A stretch of 64,000 bases of DNA from Altericroceibacterium xinjiangense (lineage in GTDB: Bacteria; Pseudomonadota; Alphaproteobacteria; Sphingomonadales; Sphingomonadaceae), in NCBI RefSeq assembly GCF_003958635.1, contig NZ_RSEK01000004.1, positions 238,979 to 302,978 of the forward strand. Direction: 5' to 3'. The notes under the pieces are model-generated. The model worked only from the letters and a program-made list of their open reading frames with translations. It was not told the origin of the DNA and made no database searches. Shown piece after piece: positions 8,499 through 16,884 of this stretch (within the stretch, counting starts at the first letter, position 1; each line of letters opens with the position of its first letter). The position numbers and the translations under genes were made by a program.

Positions 8499-9416
8499 TC
8501 ACTTCATCTCCCGCGTCTTCTTGCGCGTCGCGGCAAAGCCGTCGCGGCGCATCTTCTCGAAGCCGACTCGCTGCTCGAAGCCGGGGTCCTGCGGATAGTC
8601 GCGGTAGTCGGCGAGGGTCTCCGAGAACAGTTCCTCCACTTCGTCCTTGTGATCGGGGTGGGTGAAGATGTTCGCCCGGTTTTCGCGGATGCCATCGAGG
8701 ATCCGCGCGCCGATGATGTCCGGCTCCATGCCGAATTCGTGGACCCCGGCCAGCCGCTCGACCATGGCCGTGTCCACCGGCTTCATCTCCCCTTTCAGGG
8801 TATCGGGGCGGATGTCGTCGCTGGCGTAGATATAGCTTTTCACCAGTCCCGGATGGACCACGGACACGCCGATCCCGTACTCCACCATCGAGTGGCGCAG
8901 CGAATAGCTCAGCCCGCGTACCGCGAACTTGGCGGTGTTGTAGATGCCCGGCGCGCCTTGCGCGATGAAGGAAGCCATGCTGGCGGTGTTGGTGATGTGT
9001 CCGCCGGTGATTTCGCCGGAAAGCGCGCGCTTCTTCATCCGCGGGGCGAACGTCATCACCCCGTTGATCACCCCGTGCAGGTTGACGCCAAGCAGCCAGT
9101 CCCAGTCGTCGTAGGAGGAATCCTCGATCGTCTGGAAAAGGTTCACCCCGGCATTGTTGAACAGCAGGCTGACAGGGCCGAACTCGGCTTCCACCTTGTC
9201 CGCTGCCTCACGAAAGCCCTCCCGGCTGGCAACGTCGAGCTGGACGCCCATCACTTCCCGGTTGTCGAGGCTGGCGAGCGCGCGGTCGATCGCATCCTGA
9301 CGGATATCGGCGATCGCGACCTTGCACCCCTCGTTCAGCAGGTTGCGGACAATCCCGATGCCGACGCCGTTGGCGCCGCCGGTGACAAAGGCCGTGCGGC
9401 CCGCAAGATCGATCAT
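8499..9416 (-). CDS. LigD-like short-chain dehydrogenase
   Basis: NAD(P)-dependent SDR, 305 aa. Cofactor loop TGGANGVGIGI (about 9-19), NNAG (about 87), catalytic Ser near NTASMA, and YNTAK for the Tyr/Lys pair are all present. The stretch YDDWDWLLGVNLHGVINGVMTFAPRM resembles, from memory, the Calpha-dehydrogenases LigD/LigL/LigN/LigO of Sphingobium SYK-6 and has their length (about 290-305 aa); those oxidise the benzylic alcohol of lignin dimers. It is the first gene of the catabolic block and lies upstream of no obvious partner, with an NTF2-like gene 82 bases behind it on the same strand. The substrate is inferred. Confidence 0.8.
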   Translation of the reverse strand: MIDLAGRTAFVTGGANGVGIGIVRNLLNEGCKVAIADIRQDAIDRALASLDNREVMGVQLDVASREGFREAADKVEAEFGPVSLLFNNAGVNLFQTIEDSSYDDWDWLLGVNLHGVINGVMTFAPRMKKRALSGEITGGHITNTASMASFIAQGAPGIYNTAKFAVRGLSYSLRHSMVEYGIGVSVVHPGLVKSYIYASDDIRPDTLKGEMKPVDTAMVERLAGVHEFGMEPDIIGARILDGIRENRANIFTHPDHKDEVEELFSETLADYRDYPQDPGFEQRVGFEKMRRDGFAATRKKTREMK

Positions 9417-9462
9417 GGTTGTCCTCTTCCGGTTTTTTCGTTGCGCGCAGTCTGGCCACCCT

Positions 9463-9495
9463 CATCCTCTCCCGCAAGCGGGAGGGAGAGTTTTT
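9463..9495. repeat. REP-like hairpin (copy 1)
   Basis: Inverted repeat CTCCCGC-AA-GCGGGAG inside a pyrimidine/purine-rich frame, followed by five T on the plus strand. It lies between two minus-strand catabolic genes. It is one of five similar GC-rich hairpins in the window (see 24164, 28103, 28178, 32613). Confidence 0.65.
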
Positions 9496-9498
9496 CGG

Positions 9499-10023
9499 CT
9501 ACTTCGCCGCGGCGGCAGCCCGCTCCATCCCGAGCACCGGATTTTCCGGGCCCGACTGGCGGCCCGTGAGAAATTCATTGAGGATGCGCCGCTTGGTGAA
9601 CAGCCAGCGGCCGTTCTCCTTGCGCAGTTCGTCTTCATAGATCCCGAAGGTGCCCATCTTCAGGCTGTTGCCCGGGCCGTTGTTGGCCATTTCGTACCAG
9701 AAGGACCGGCTCCATGCGTGGTCGCCTTCCACCTGAATCGCACTATGGGCCAGCACGTGGCGCAGGATCGCGGGGTTTCCCTCCTCGTCCGTGTAGACGG
9801 TCGCGATGCGTTCCTTGAAGCTTTTTGCCGTCGCCCGGATGTTGTCGCGCCCTTTGGTGGCGCCGCTGGCAAATTCCAGTTCTGCGTCTTCGGTGAAGGT
9901 GGCGGCGTAGGAATCGAAATCGTTGTAATCCATGGCGAACAGATAGCGCGCCATCAGGTCCTCTATCTCGGCGCGGTCCTGCGCATAATCGGCGGAGTAG
10001 GTGGGCAGGGCAGGGGAAGGCAT
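9499..10023 (-). CDS. SnoaL/NTF2-fold protein, possible lyase or isomerase
   Basis: 174 aa, one NTF2-like domain: helix AEIEDLMARYLFAMDYNDFDSYAATFTEDAELEF, then GRDNIRATAKSF, a strand with RHVLAHSAIQVEGD and a C-terminal WLFTKRRILNEF. This is the layout of SnoaL_4 proteins. Members can be cofactor-free lyases, dehydratases or isomerases. Start ATG 10023 chosen because the longer frame lacks homology-like sequence. It is divergent from an MFS gene (215-base gap) and upstream of the LigD-like SDR on the same strand. Because sphingomonad LdpA, which deformylates a diarylpropane dimer, has this fold, a role on an oxidised lignin dimer is possible (inference). Confidence 0.75.
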   Translation of the reverse strand: MPSPALPTYSADYAQDRAEIEDLMARYLFAMDYNDFDSYAATFTEDAELEFASGATKGRDNIRATAKSFKERIATVYTDEEGNPAILRHVLAHSAIQVEGDHAWSRSFWYEMANNGPGNSLKMGTFGIYEDELRKENGRWLFTKRRILNEFLTGRQSGPENPVLGMERAAAAAK

Positions 10024-10237
10024 GACGGCAGGCTCCGGTACAGGAAGGGCGCAGATGGAAGAAAGCGGCGCGTGCGGCCGCAGGCCGGATCGTTTCGATT
10101 TCTTTCGCGTGTCGCCCAGCCGATGAGACAGATTGTTACACGATTTTGCTTCGCCTATCTCTATTCGGCTCATACAAAAGCCCGCAAGCCAATTCGAAAA
10201 CAAGGCTCCCCCAAGAGGAGCCGAAAGGGAGCAAGCA

Positions 10238-11650
10238 ATGGCGATCGCGCCGAATGCGTTCGAGAGGGCGGGCGGAACGGAGGCAGAGCCGCCGCACGCC
10301 GAAACGATGCCCTGGCCGTCGGAAAAGGCCGGGTACTACGCGCTGTTCTGCATTATTTTCGCGACCTTCCTGACCTTCTTCGACCAGACCGTGTTCGCGA
10401 TGCTGGCGCAGAAGATGAAGCTCAGCTTCGGCTTGTCGGATTCGGCACTTGGCTTCGTTCTTGGGCCCGCAAGCGTGGTTGCCTTCGTGTTCGTCGGGAT
10501 CCCGCTGGCGCGGCTGGTCGATATCTATCCCCGCAAGTACGTGCTGTCCGCCGGCATCGCCGTCCTTGGCCTGATTACCGCGCTGGGCGGGCTGGCGCAG
10601 AGCTTCGGCCAGCTGGTCGCCACGCGGCTGTTCGTCGGCGCGGGCGGATCGGCCAACGGGCCGGGCTCGTATTCCATGCTGTCCGATTTCTTCCGGCCGG
10701 TTCGCATTCCGCTGGTGTTCGCGCTGCTGCAGCTGGGTTACATCCTCGGCAGCTCGGTCGGGACGTGGGGCGGCGGTCAGCTGATCGCCTGGACCGAAAG
10801 CTGGCCGGAAACGACCGAGTTCCTCGGCCTGACGATCTTCAACTGGCAATGGGTGCTGATCATGATCGGCCTGCCGGGCCTGCTGGCGGCGGTCCTGTTC
10901 CTGTTCGTGAAGGAGCCGGCCCGCCGAAACGCCCCCGATGCAAAGCCGCTGGTGCCGGAAGATGCCACGCTGGGGCGCAAGCTGCTCGCCTTCACCGGGT
11001 TCGACGCCATTCGGGCGATCAACATGCGCGGCGCCACGTTCTATCCGCTGTTCGCCGCCCTCGCGCTTTCCGCGATCGAGAGCCAGGGCCTGCCCGCCTG
11101 GCGGGTGCCGTTCATCTCCCGCACCTATGGCTGGAGCGAGCAGGAGATCGGCAACCTTCTCGGCCCGTTGCTGCTGGTCGCGAACCTCACCGGCATCATG
11201 GTCGGCGGGCTGTTCGTTTCTTGGATGAACAAGCGGTACAAGGACGCGAACATTCGCGCGACCGCGATGATCTTCACCTGCACCACGGTTTTCGCCATTG
11301 CCGCGCCCCTGATGCCGACCGGCGAACTGGCGCTGGCCTGCATGGCGCTGACCAGCTTGTTCGGCCTGGCCGGAGCGCCCGCGCAGAACGCGGCGATCCA
11401 GCGCATTGCCCCCAACGAGATGCGCGGCCAGGTGACGGCGCTCTATCTTTTCATGTTCACTTTCTTCGGCGCGCTCGGCAGCTTCGTGATCGGGATCGTG
11501 AGCGACGTGATCGTGGGCGATCCCCAAAAGCTGTGGCAGGCGCTGCTGATCGTCGCCGCAGTGTTCATGCCGATCGCCACCTTCTTCATGTGGCGCGCGA
11601 TCCGGCCCTACCGCGCGGAAGTCGAGCGGCTGGAGGCAGTGGGGCGCTGA
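10238..11650 (+). CDS. MFS transporter, spinster-like
   Basis: 470-aa major facilitator with about 12 membrane segments. The loop between segments 2 and 3 reads GIPLARLVDIYPRKYVL, the family's charged signature. Start ATG 10238 follows a GAAAGGGAGC ribosome-binding site. It resembles the MFS carriers found beside aromatic catabolism genes in sphingomonads and is related in layout to the carrier at 15250. It probably takes up an aromatic acid or dimer across the inner membrane; direction and substrate are not visible. Transcribed away from the NTF2-like gene at 9499-10023. Confidence 0.85.
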   Translation: MAIAPNAFERAGGTEAEPPHAETMPWPSEKAGYYALFCIIFATFLTFFDQTVFAMLAQKMKLSFGLSDSALGFVLGPASVVAFVFVGIPLARLVDIYPRKYVLSAGIAVLGLITALGGLAQSFGQLVATRLFVGAGGSANGPGSYSMLSDFFRPVRIPLVFALLQLGYILGSSVGTWGGGQLIAWTESWPETTEFLGLTIFNWQWVLIMIGLPGLLAAVLFLFVKEPARRNAPDAKPLVPEDATLGRKLLAFTGFDAIRAINMRGATFYPLFAALALSAIESQGLPAWRVPFISRTYGWSEQEIGNLLGPLLLVANLTGIMVGGLFVSWMNKRYKDANIRATAMIFTCTTVFAIAAPLMPTGELALACMALTSLFGLAGAPAQNAAIQRIAPNEMRGQVTALYLFMFTFFGALGSFVIGIVSDVIVGDPQKLWQALLIVAAVFMPIATFFMWRAIRPYRAEVERLEAVGR

Positions 11651-11682
11651 AACCTTAGGGTGAAGCCGACTGGAGCGCTTTG

Positions 11683-11720
11683 CGTTGGCCCAAGGGCTTT
11701 ACGTTGACCCAAGGGCTTCA
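11683..11720 (+). promoter_or_regulatory. tandem 19-bp direct repeat ahead of the ligW operon
   Basis: Two head-to-tail 19-base units, 11683-11701 and 11702-11720, identical except at two positions. Each carries CCCAAGGGC; the first contains the palindrome GCCCAAGGGC. A third partial start (CATTGAC) follows at 11721 and contains TTGACA. The 19-base period (about two helical turns) and the position 80-115 bases before the aldehyde dehydrogenase start suggest a regulator binding site. No gene for its regulator is identified. Confidence 0.5.
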
Positions 11721-11798
11721 CATTGACAATGTCCATCGACCACCCCAGTCGTGTGGGCCACAGAACACATCGCGCACACAGCGGACGGAGAGGACTTG

Positions 11799-13229
11799 AT
11801 GGCTGAATACCCCTCGCTCCACATGATCATCAACGGCGAGAAAGTCTCTGGCGGAGGCCGGCGCACGTTCGATGTGGTGAACCCCGCCACCGGAGAGACG
11901 ATCGGCGCGCTGCCGCTGGCGGGAGCGGCCGATCTCGACCGGGCGCTGGAGGTTGCGAAGGAGGGCTTTGCGATCTGGCGCAAGGCCAGCGCGGCGGAAC
12001 GCGCGGCGGTGCTGCAGGGCGCGGCCCGGCTGATGCTGGAACGGCGGGAAGAACTCGCCCGCATCGCGACGATGGAGCAAGGCAAGCCGCTGGCCGAAAG
12101 CCGCATCGAAGTGATGATGAACGTCGGCTTGTTCCAGTTCTACGCCGGGGAATGCCAGCGCATCTACGGACGCGAACTGGTCCGCCCGGAAGGGCAGCGC
12201 TCGGTCGTGCGGTATGAGCCGGTCGGTCCGGTGGCGGCGTTCGCGCCGTGGAACTTCCCGATCGGCAATCCGGGGCGCAAGCTCGGCGCCCCGATCGCGG
12301 CCGGTTGCTCGGTCATCATGAAGGCGGCAGAGGAAACGCCGGGTTCCGCGCTTGGCGTGCTGCAGTGCCTGCTGGACGCGGGGCTGCCGAAGGAAGTGGC
12401 GCAGGCCGTATTCGGCGTACCGGACGAAGTCAGCCGTCACTTGCTCGGCTCACCCATCATCCGGAAGCTGTCGTTCACTGGCTCCACCGTGGTCGGCAAG
12501 CACTTGGTGAAGCTGGCGGCCGACAACATGCTGCGCACGACGATGGAATTGGGCGGTCACGGGCCGGTGCTGGTGTTCGGGGACTCCGATCTCGACAAGG
12601 CGCTCGATACCGCGGTCGGCGGCAAGTACCGCAACTGCGGGCAAGTCTGCGTTTCGCCCACGCGCTTCATCGTCGAGGAAAGCGTGTTCGAGAAGTTCCG
12701 CGACGGCTTCGTCGAACGGGCAAAGGCGGTGAAGGTCGGCGATGGGCTTGAAGAAGGCACCCAGATGGGCCCGATGGCCAATCCCCGACGGCCCGAAGCG
12801 ATGGACCACCTGATCGGCGACGCGAAGAGCAAGGGCGCAAAGCTGCACATTGGCGGGGAGCGGATCGGCAACCGCGGGTTCTACTACGCGCCCAGCGTGC
12901 TGTCCGAAATCCCGCTTGACGCGACGATCATGAACGAAGAGCCGTTCGGCCCGGTTGCGCTGATCAACCCGTTCCGGGGCGAGGAGGCGATGATCGCCGA
13001 GGCCAATCGCCTGCCTTACGGCTTGGCCGCTTACGCCTGGACCGGCGACGCCCAGCGCCAGCGCCGCCTGGGGCGGGAGATCGAATCCGGGATGATCGGC
13101 ATCAACAGCCACATGATCGGCGGGGCGGACGCCCCCTTCGGCGGGGTCAAGTGGTCGGGCCACGGCAGCGAGGACGGACCGGAAGGCGTGCTGGCCTGTA
13201 TGCACCTGAAAGCGGTTCACGAGGGATAA
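11799..13229 (+). CDS. NAD(P)-dependent aldehyde dehydrogenase
   Basis: 476-aa ALDH-superfamily enzyme. Visible features: NAD-binding FTGSTVVGK, catalytic base Glu250 in MELGGHG, nucleophile Cys284 in CGQVCVSP, and C-terminal PFGGVKWSGHG. Start ATG 11799 follows GGAGAGG. Two bases separate its stop from the LigW-like decarboxylase gene, so they are translationally linked. A reasonable reading is oxidation of an aromatic aldehyde (for example 5-formyl- or 5-carboxy-vanillin type) to the acid that the next enzyme decarboxylates. Succinate-semialdehyde-type activity cannot be excluded from sequence alone. Confidence 0.88.
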   Translation: MAEYPSLHMIINGEKVSGGGRRTFDVVNPATGETIGALPLAGAADLDRALEVAKEGFAIWRKASAAERAAVLQGAARLMLERREELARIATMEQGKPLAESRIEVMMNVGLFQFYAGECQRIYGRELVRPEGQRSVVRYEPVGPVAAFAPWNFPIGNPGRKLGAPIAAGCSVIMKAAEETPGSALGVLQCLLDAGLPKEVAQAVFGVPDEVSRHLLGSPIIRKLSFTGSTVVGKHLVKLAADNMLRTTMELGGHGPVLVFGDSDLDKALDTAVGGKYRNCGQVCVSPTRFIVEESVFEKFRDGFVERAKAVKVGDGLEEGTQMGPMANPRRPEAMDHLIGDAKSKGAKLHIGGERIGNRGFYYAPSVLSEIPLDATIMNEEPFGPVALINPFRGEEAMIAEANRLPYGLAAYAWTGDAQRQRRLGREIESGMIGINSHMIGGADAPFGGVKWSGHGSEDGPEGVLACMHLKAVHEG

Positions 13230-13231
13230 CC

Positions 13232-14290
13232 ATGGCAAATCACGAACTCAAGACCGGCGGCGACCGCGGATACCTGCGGATCGCGACCGAGGAAGCCTTC
13301 GCCACCCAGGAACAGCTCGACGCGATCCTGCGGCTGGTGAAGGAAGGCCGCGCCGACAAGGGCACCGTGTCGCTGTGGGGCTTTTACGGCACCGCCCAGA
13401 CCGAACGCACCAACTTCATCCGCGAACGGTTGCTCGATCTCGGAGAACTGCGCCTGCAGGCGATGGACGAAGCGGGGATCGACAAGGCGGTGCTGGCGCT
13501 GACCAGCCCGGGCACTCAGTCGATGCACGATGCGGACGAAGCCAGGCGCATTGCCCGAAATGCCAACGACCAGTTGAAGGACGCGTGCGAGAAGCACCCG
13601 GACCGTTTCTACGGCATGACCGCGATTGCCCCGCTCGATCCGGCATGGTCGGCCGAGGAACTGCGGCGCGGCAAGGAGGAACTTGGCTTCAAGGGCGTGC
13701 AGGTGAACAGCCACACGCATGGTCACTACCTGGATGAGGAGCAGTTCGATCCGATCCTGCGTGCCTGCGCCGATCTCGACCTGCCGCTTTACATCCATCC
13801 GCAGGGCCTGCCCGACAGCATGATCGGCGACATGGCCGGGGCAGGGCTGGACGGGGCAATCTTCGGCTTCGCGGTTGAAACCAGCTACCACGCGATGCGC
13901 CTGCTGACGACCGGCGTGTTCGATCGCTATCCGTCCCTCCAGTTGATGCTGGGCCACGGGTGCGAAGGGCTGCCGTACATGCTGCACCGGCTGGATTACA
14001 TGCACAAGGCGGGCATTCGCTCCAACCGCTACCCGCGGCTGAAGCCGCTCCAGCACGACTTGTTCCACTACATGCGCACCAACGTGCTGGCGACCAACAG
14101 CGGCCTGCCGTTCGGCCCGGCGGTCAAGCTGATGATCGACGTGATGGGCGAAGACCGCGTGATGTACGCGATGGACTACCCCTATCAATACGTGCCGGAC
14201 GAAGTCCGCATGATGGACGATCTCGACATTCCGCACGACCAGAAGAAGAAGTTCTTCCAGACCAACGCGGAACGCTGGTTCAAGCTTTAG
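13232..14290 (+). CDS. ligW: 5-carboxyvanillate decarboxylase-like amidohydrolase (LigW family)
   Basis: Amidohydrolase-superfamily, metal-dependent, non-oxidative aromatic decarboxylase, 352 aa. The sequence follows the N. aromaticivorans LigW I remember with a constant +1 offset: metal ligands Glu20, His189 and Asp315, catalytic His242 (in GHGCEG), and substrate-contact residues Arg59, Thr91, Arg253 and Tyr318. The stretches KTGGDRGYLRIATEEAF and MYAMDYPYQY are especially close. LigW converts 5-carboxyvanillate to vanillate and CO2 using Mn2+. The preceding gene is an aldehyde dehydrogenase, the next a quinone reductase. gamma-Resorcylate-type decarboxylases are the main alternative. The alignment was done from memory. 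Confidence 0.82.
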   Translation: MANHELKTGGDRGYLRIATEEAFATQEQLDAILRLVKEGRADKGTVSLWGFYGTAQTERTNFIRERLLDLGELRLQAMDEAGIDKAVLALTSPGTQSMHDADEARRIARNANDQLKDACEKHPDRFYGMTAIAPLDPAWSAEELRRGKEELGFKGVQVNSHTHGHYLDEEQFDPILRACADLDLPLYIHPQGLPDSMIGDMAGAGLDGAIFGFAVETSYHAMRLLTTGVFDRYPSLQLMLGHGCEGLPYMLHRLDYMHKAGIRSNRYPRLKPLQHDLFHYMRTNVLATNSGLPFGPAVKLMIDVMGEDRVMYAMDYPYQYVPDEVRMMDDLDIPHDQKKKFFQTNAERWFKL

Positions 14291-14302
14291 GAGAGACTTG
14301 CG

Positions 14303-15160
14303 ATGACGACTTATGCCGTGACCGGGGCATCCGGGAAGCTCGGACAACACGTGCTGGATGAATTGCTGGAACGCGTGGACGCGAAGGATATCGTCGCGAT
14401 CGTGCGGGATCCGGCCAAGCTGTCCGATTATTCCGGCAAGGGGATCGACGTTCGCCAGGGCGATTATGACGATCCCGCCAGTCTCGGTGCCGCGCTGGAA
14501 GGCGTGGACCGGCTGCTGCTGATTTCCGGCAACGCGGTGGGTGAACGCGAACGCCAGCACGGCAACGTGATCCAGGCGGCGAAGAAGGCGGGCGTGTCTT
14601 ATCTCGCCTACACCTCCATTCTTCACGCTGACCGTTCGCGCCTCGCGCTCGCGCCCGAACATGTCGCGACCGAAAAGCTGCTGGAAGGCAGCGGGCTCAG
14701 CTACGATCTGCTGCGCAACGGCTGGTATTCGGAAAACTACACCGGGTCGCTCCAGACCTCGATCGAACAAGGGGTGATCCTCGGTGCGTCGGGCGAAGGG
14801 CGGATCTCGACCGCTACCCGCCGGGATCTCGCAGCGGGCGCGGCGGCCGCGCTGGTGAACGGCAAGGGCGGCGACACGTACGAACTGGCAGGCGACACCG
14901 GCTTCACCATGGGCGAATTTGCCGATGAAGTTTCAAGCCGCGCGGGCAAGCCGGTCGAATTCCGCAACCTGAGCGAAGACGAATACGCCAAGGTGCTGGA
15001 AGGGGTCGGGCTGCCGGCGCCGATCGCGGCCATGCTGGCCAGCACCAGCGCGCTTTCGGGCGAAGGGGAGCTGGAGGAGAACGGCCGCGATCTCAGCCGC
15101 TTGTCCGGCCGTCCGACGACCCCGATCAGCGAAACCATCGCCCAGGCGCTCAGCCAGTAA
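14303..15160 (+). CDS. NAD(P)H:quinone oxidoreductase, QOR2/YtfG-like (NmrA family)
   Basis: 285-aa Rossmann protein of the NmrA/atypical SDR group. The glycine motif TGASGKLGQ (7-15), IVRDPAK, GNAVGERERQHGNVIQAAK, YTSILHAD and LRNGWYSENY match E. coli YtfG (QOR2) almost word for word. QOR2 reduces quinones with NADPH and lacks the classic SDR Tyr-Lys. It lies 12 bases after ligW with an AGGAGAG site, as the third gene of the operon. A role in reducing quinones formed from catechols or methoxyhydroquinones is inferred. Confidence 0.85.
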   Translation: MTTYAVTGASGKLGQHVLDELLERVDAKDIVAIVRDPAKLSDYSGKGIDVRQGDYDDPASLGAALEGVDRLLLISGNAVGERERQHGNVIQAAKKAGVSYLAYTSILHADRSRLALAPEHVATEKLLEGSGLSYDLLRNGWYSENYTGSLQTSIEQGVILGASGEGRISTATRRDLAAGAAAALVNGKGGDTYELAGDTGFTMGEFADEVSSRAGKPVEFRNLSEDEYAKVLEGVGLPAPIAAMLASTSALSGEGELEENGRDLSRLSGRPTTPISETIAQALSQ

Positions 15161-15249
15161 TCGGGCCAGCCGTAACGAGAAAGCTCCCGTTCTGGTGCGC
15201 AGCCGAAACATCGGCGCGGCCAGACGGGTGAACTAAAAGGGAGAGGATC

Positions 15250-16884
15250 ATGGCCACGAGTGCAGCGATGGGAGAGCCGCCACGGCCCGCCGCAAAGGTT
15301 ACCCGCGCGGGCTGGTACGCACTGACCCTGGTGTCCGCTGCGCAGGCCATGAGCCTGCTGGACCGGCAGATACTCTCCATCCTCGGCCCCAGCATCATCG
15401 CCGATCTCGGCATCGGCGCATCCGAACTGGGGCTGCTCTACGGCACCGTCTTCGCCTTGTTCTATGCCCTGTTCTCCCTGCCGCTGGGGCGGCTGGTGGA
15501 TGGCTGGGTGCGGACGAAGCTGCTGGGCATCTGCGTGTGCCTCTGGTCGATTTCGGCCGGGATGGCCGCGTTCGCCAGCAGCTTTGCCTTGCTGGCGGTG
15601 TCACGCCTGGGCGTGGGGATCGGCGAAGCGGCGGCGCAGCCGTCGGCGAACAGTATCATCTTCGATGAGTTCCCGCGGGAAAAGCGCGGCACCGCGATGG
15701 CGGCGCTGGGCATCGCGGTCGCGCTCGGGCTTGGCTTGTCGATGGTGCTGGGCGGCATCGTCGCGCAGTGGTGGGACAACCGCTATCCCGCGGGCGACGC
15801 GCCGCTCGGCTTTGCCGGGTGGCAGTTTGCCTTCCTGGTCGCCTCGCTTCCCGGCTTGCCGCTCGCCTGGCTGATCTACCGCATGAAGGAGCCGAAGCGC
15901 GGCGCGATGGACGGCATCGTCTCGCCGGAAGACCCGCACCCGTTCAAGGCCAGCGCGGAAGTGCTGGCGGCGGTCACTCCGGGCGCGAACTGGTGGATGC
16001 TGTGGCGCCGGGATGCCGGGGCAAAGCAGTGGACGATCAACCTGATCGGCCTGGCGGTGATCCTGGCTGTCTGCCTGACTCTGGTCGAGGTCACGCAGGC
16101 GTTCTCTCCCCGTCCGCCGATCCAGGCGCTGGGCCTCTCGATCGATGCCCACGTGCTGCAGTGGTTCGTTGCCGGATTTGGCGCGTTCGTGATCCTGAAC
16201 CTGTTCCAGTCGCTGAAGCTGACCGATCGGGCGACCTACAACGTGATCCTTTCGCCCTCGCTGATCCTGCTGATGGTGGTCGGCGGCCTGCAAACCGCGA
16301 TCAACTATGGCGTCATGGGCTTCACGCCCACGTTCCTGGTCGACAACTACGGCTTGTCGCAAGCCGAAACCGGGTTGCAGTTCGGCCTCTTGTCCGCCGG
16401 TCTCGGAATTCTCGGGCCTGTAATCGCCGGACCGCTGTCGGACTGGCTGACGGTCCGGCTGGGCGGCAAGGGCCGCGTGCTGCTGACGCTCGCTTCGCTG
16501 GGGATATCGCCCCTGTTCGGCATCTGGACGTACAGCGCGGACGACGCGACCAGCTTCTATCTGCGCTTTTCAGTCTACAGCATCATCCTGACCCTGTGGC
16601 TGCCGCCGATCTATTCCCTGATGTACGATCTGGTCCTGCCGCGGATGCGGGGGATCACGTCCTCCACCTACATCATCATTTCCACCCTGCTGGGGCTTGG
16701 CATGGGGCCGTACTTCGTCGGCATCGTTGCAGACCAGAACGGCGGGGACTTCGGCGACGCGATCATTTCGATCAACTGGGTCGCACCGGTAATCATCGTC
16801 CTGCTGCTGATCGTACTGATGCGCATCAAAAGGGATGAGGAAGGCATGAAGGACCGGGCCCGCGCGGCAGGAGAATCCGTCTGA
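15250..16884 (+). CDS. MFS transporter, spinster-like
   Basis: 544-aa carrier with about 12 membrane helices and a long cytosolic loop near residues 215-265. The signature LGRLVDGWVRTKLLG lies between helices 2 and 3. RBS AAAAGGGAGAGG directly precedes ATG 15250. It is 89 bases behind the quinone reductase gene and its stop shares one base with the start of the following ThDP-enzyme gene (TGATG), so transport and decarboxylation are tightly coupled genetically. The substrate is probably the aromatic 2-oxo acid or its precursor used by that enzyme (inference). Confidence 0.85.
   Translation: MATSAAMGEPPRPAAKVTRAGWYALTLVSAAQAMSLLDRQILSILGPSIIADLGIGASELGLLYGTVFALFYALFSLPLGRLVDGWVRTKLLGICVCLWSISAGMAAFASSFALLAVSRLGVGIGEAAAQPSANSIIFDEFPREKRGTAMAALGIAVALGLGLSMVLGGIVAQWWDNRYPAGDAPLGFAGWQFAFLVASLPGLPLAWLIYRMKEPKRGAMDGIVSPEDPHPFKASAEVLAAVTPGANWWMLWRRDAGAKQWTINLIGLAVILAVCLTLVEVTQAFSPRPPIQALGLSIDAHVLQWFVAGFGAFVILNLFQSLKLTDRATYNVILSPSLILLMVVGGLQTAINYGVMGFTPTFLVDNYGLSQAETGLQFGLLSAGLGILGPVIAGPLSDWLTVRLGGKGRVLLTLASLGISPLFGIWTYSADDATSFYLRFSVYSIILTLWLPPIYSLMYDLVLPRMRGITSSTYIIISTLLGLGMGPYFVGIVADQNGGDFGDAIISINWVAPVIIVLLLIVLMRIKRDEEGMKDRARAAGESV

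Noticed and set aside
15161..15249. Possible fourth MarR site (GTAACGAGAAAGCTCCCGTT) before the second MFS gene
   Set aside because: Half-sites TAAC and GTT are 12 bases apart rather than 4 and the second half is incomplete.
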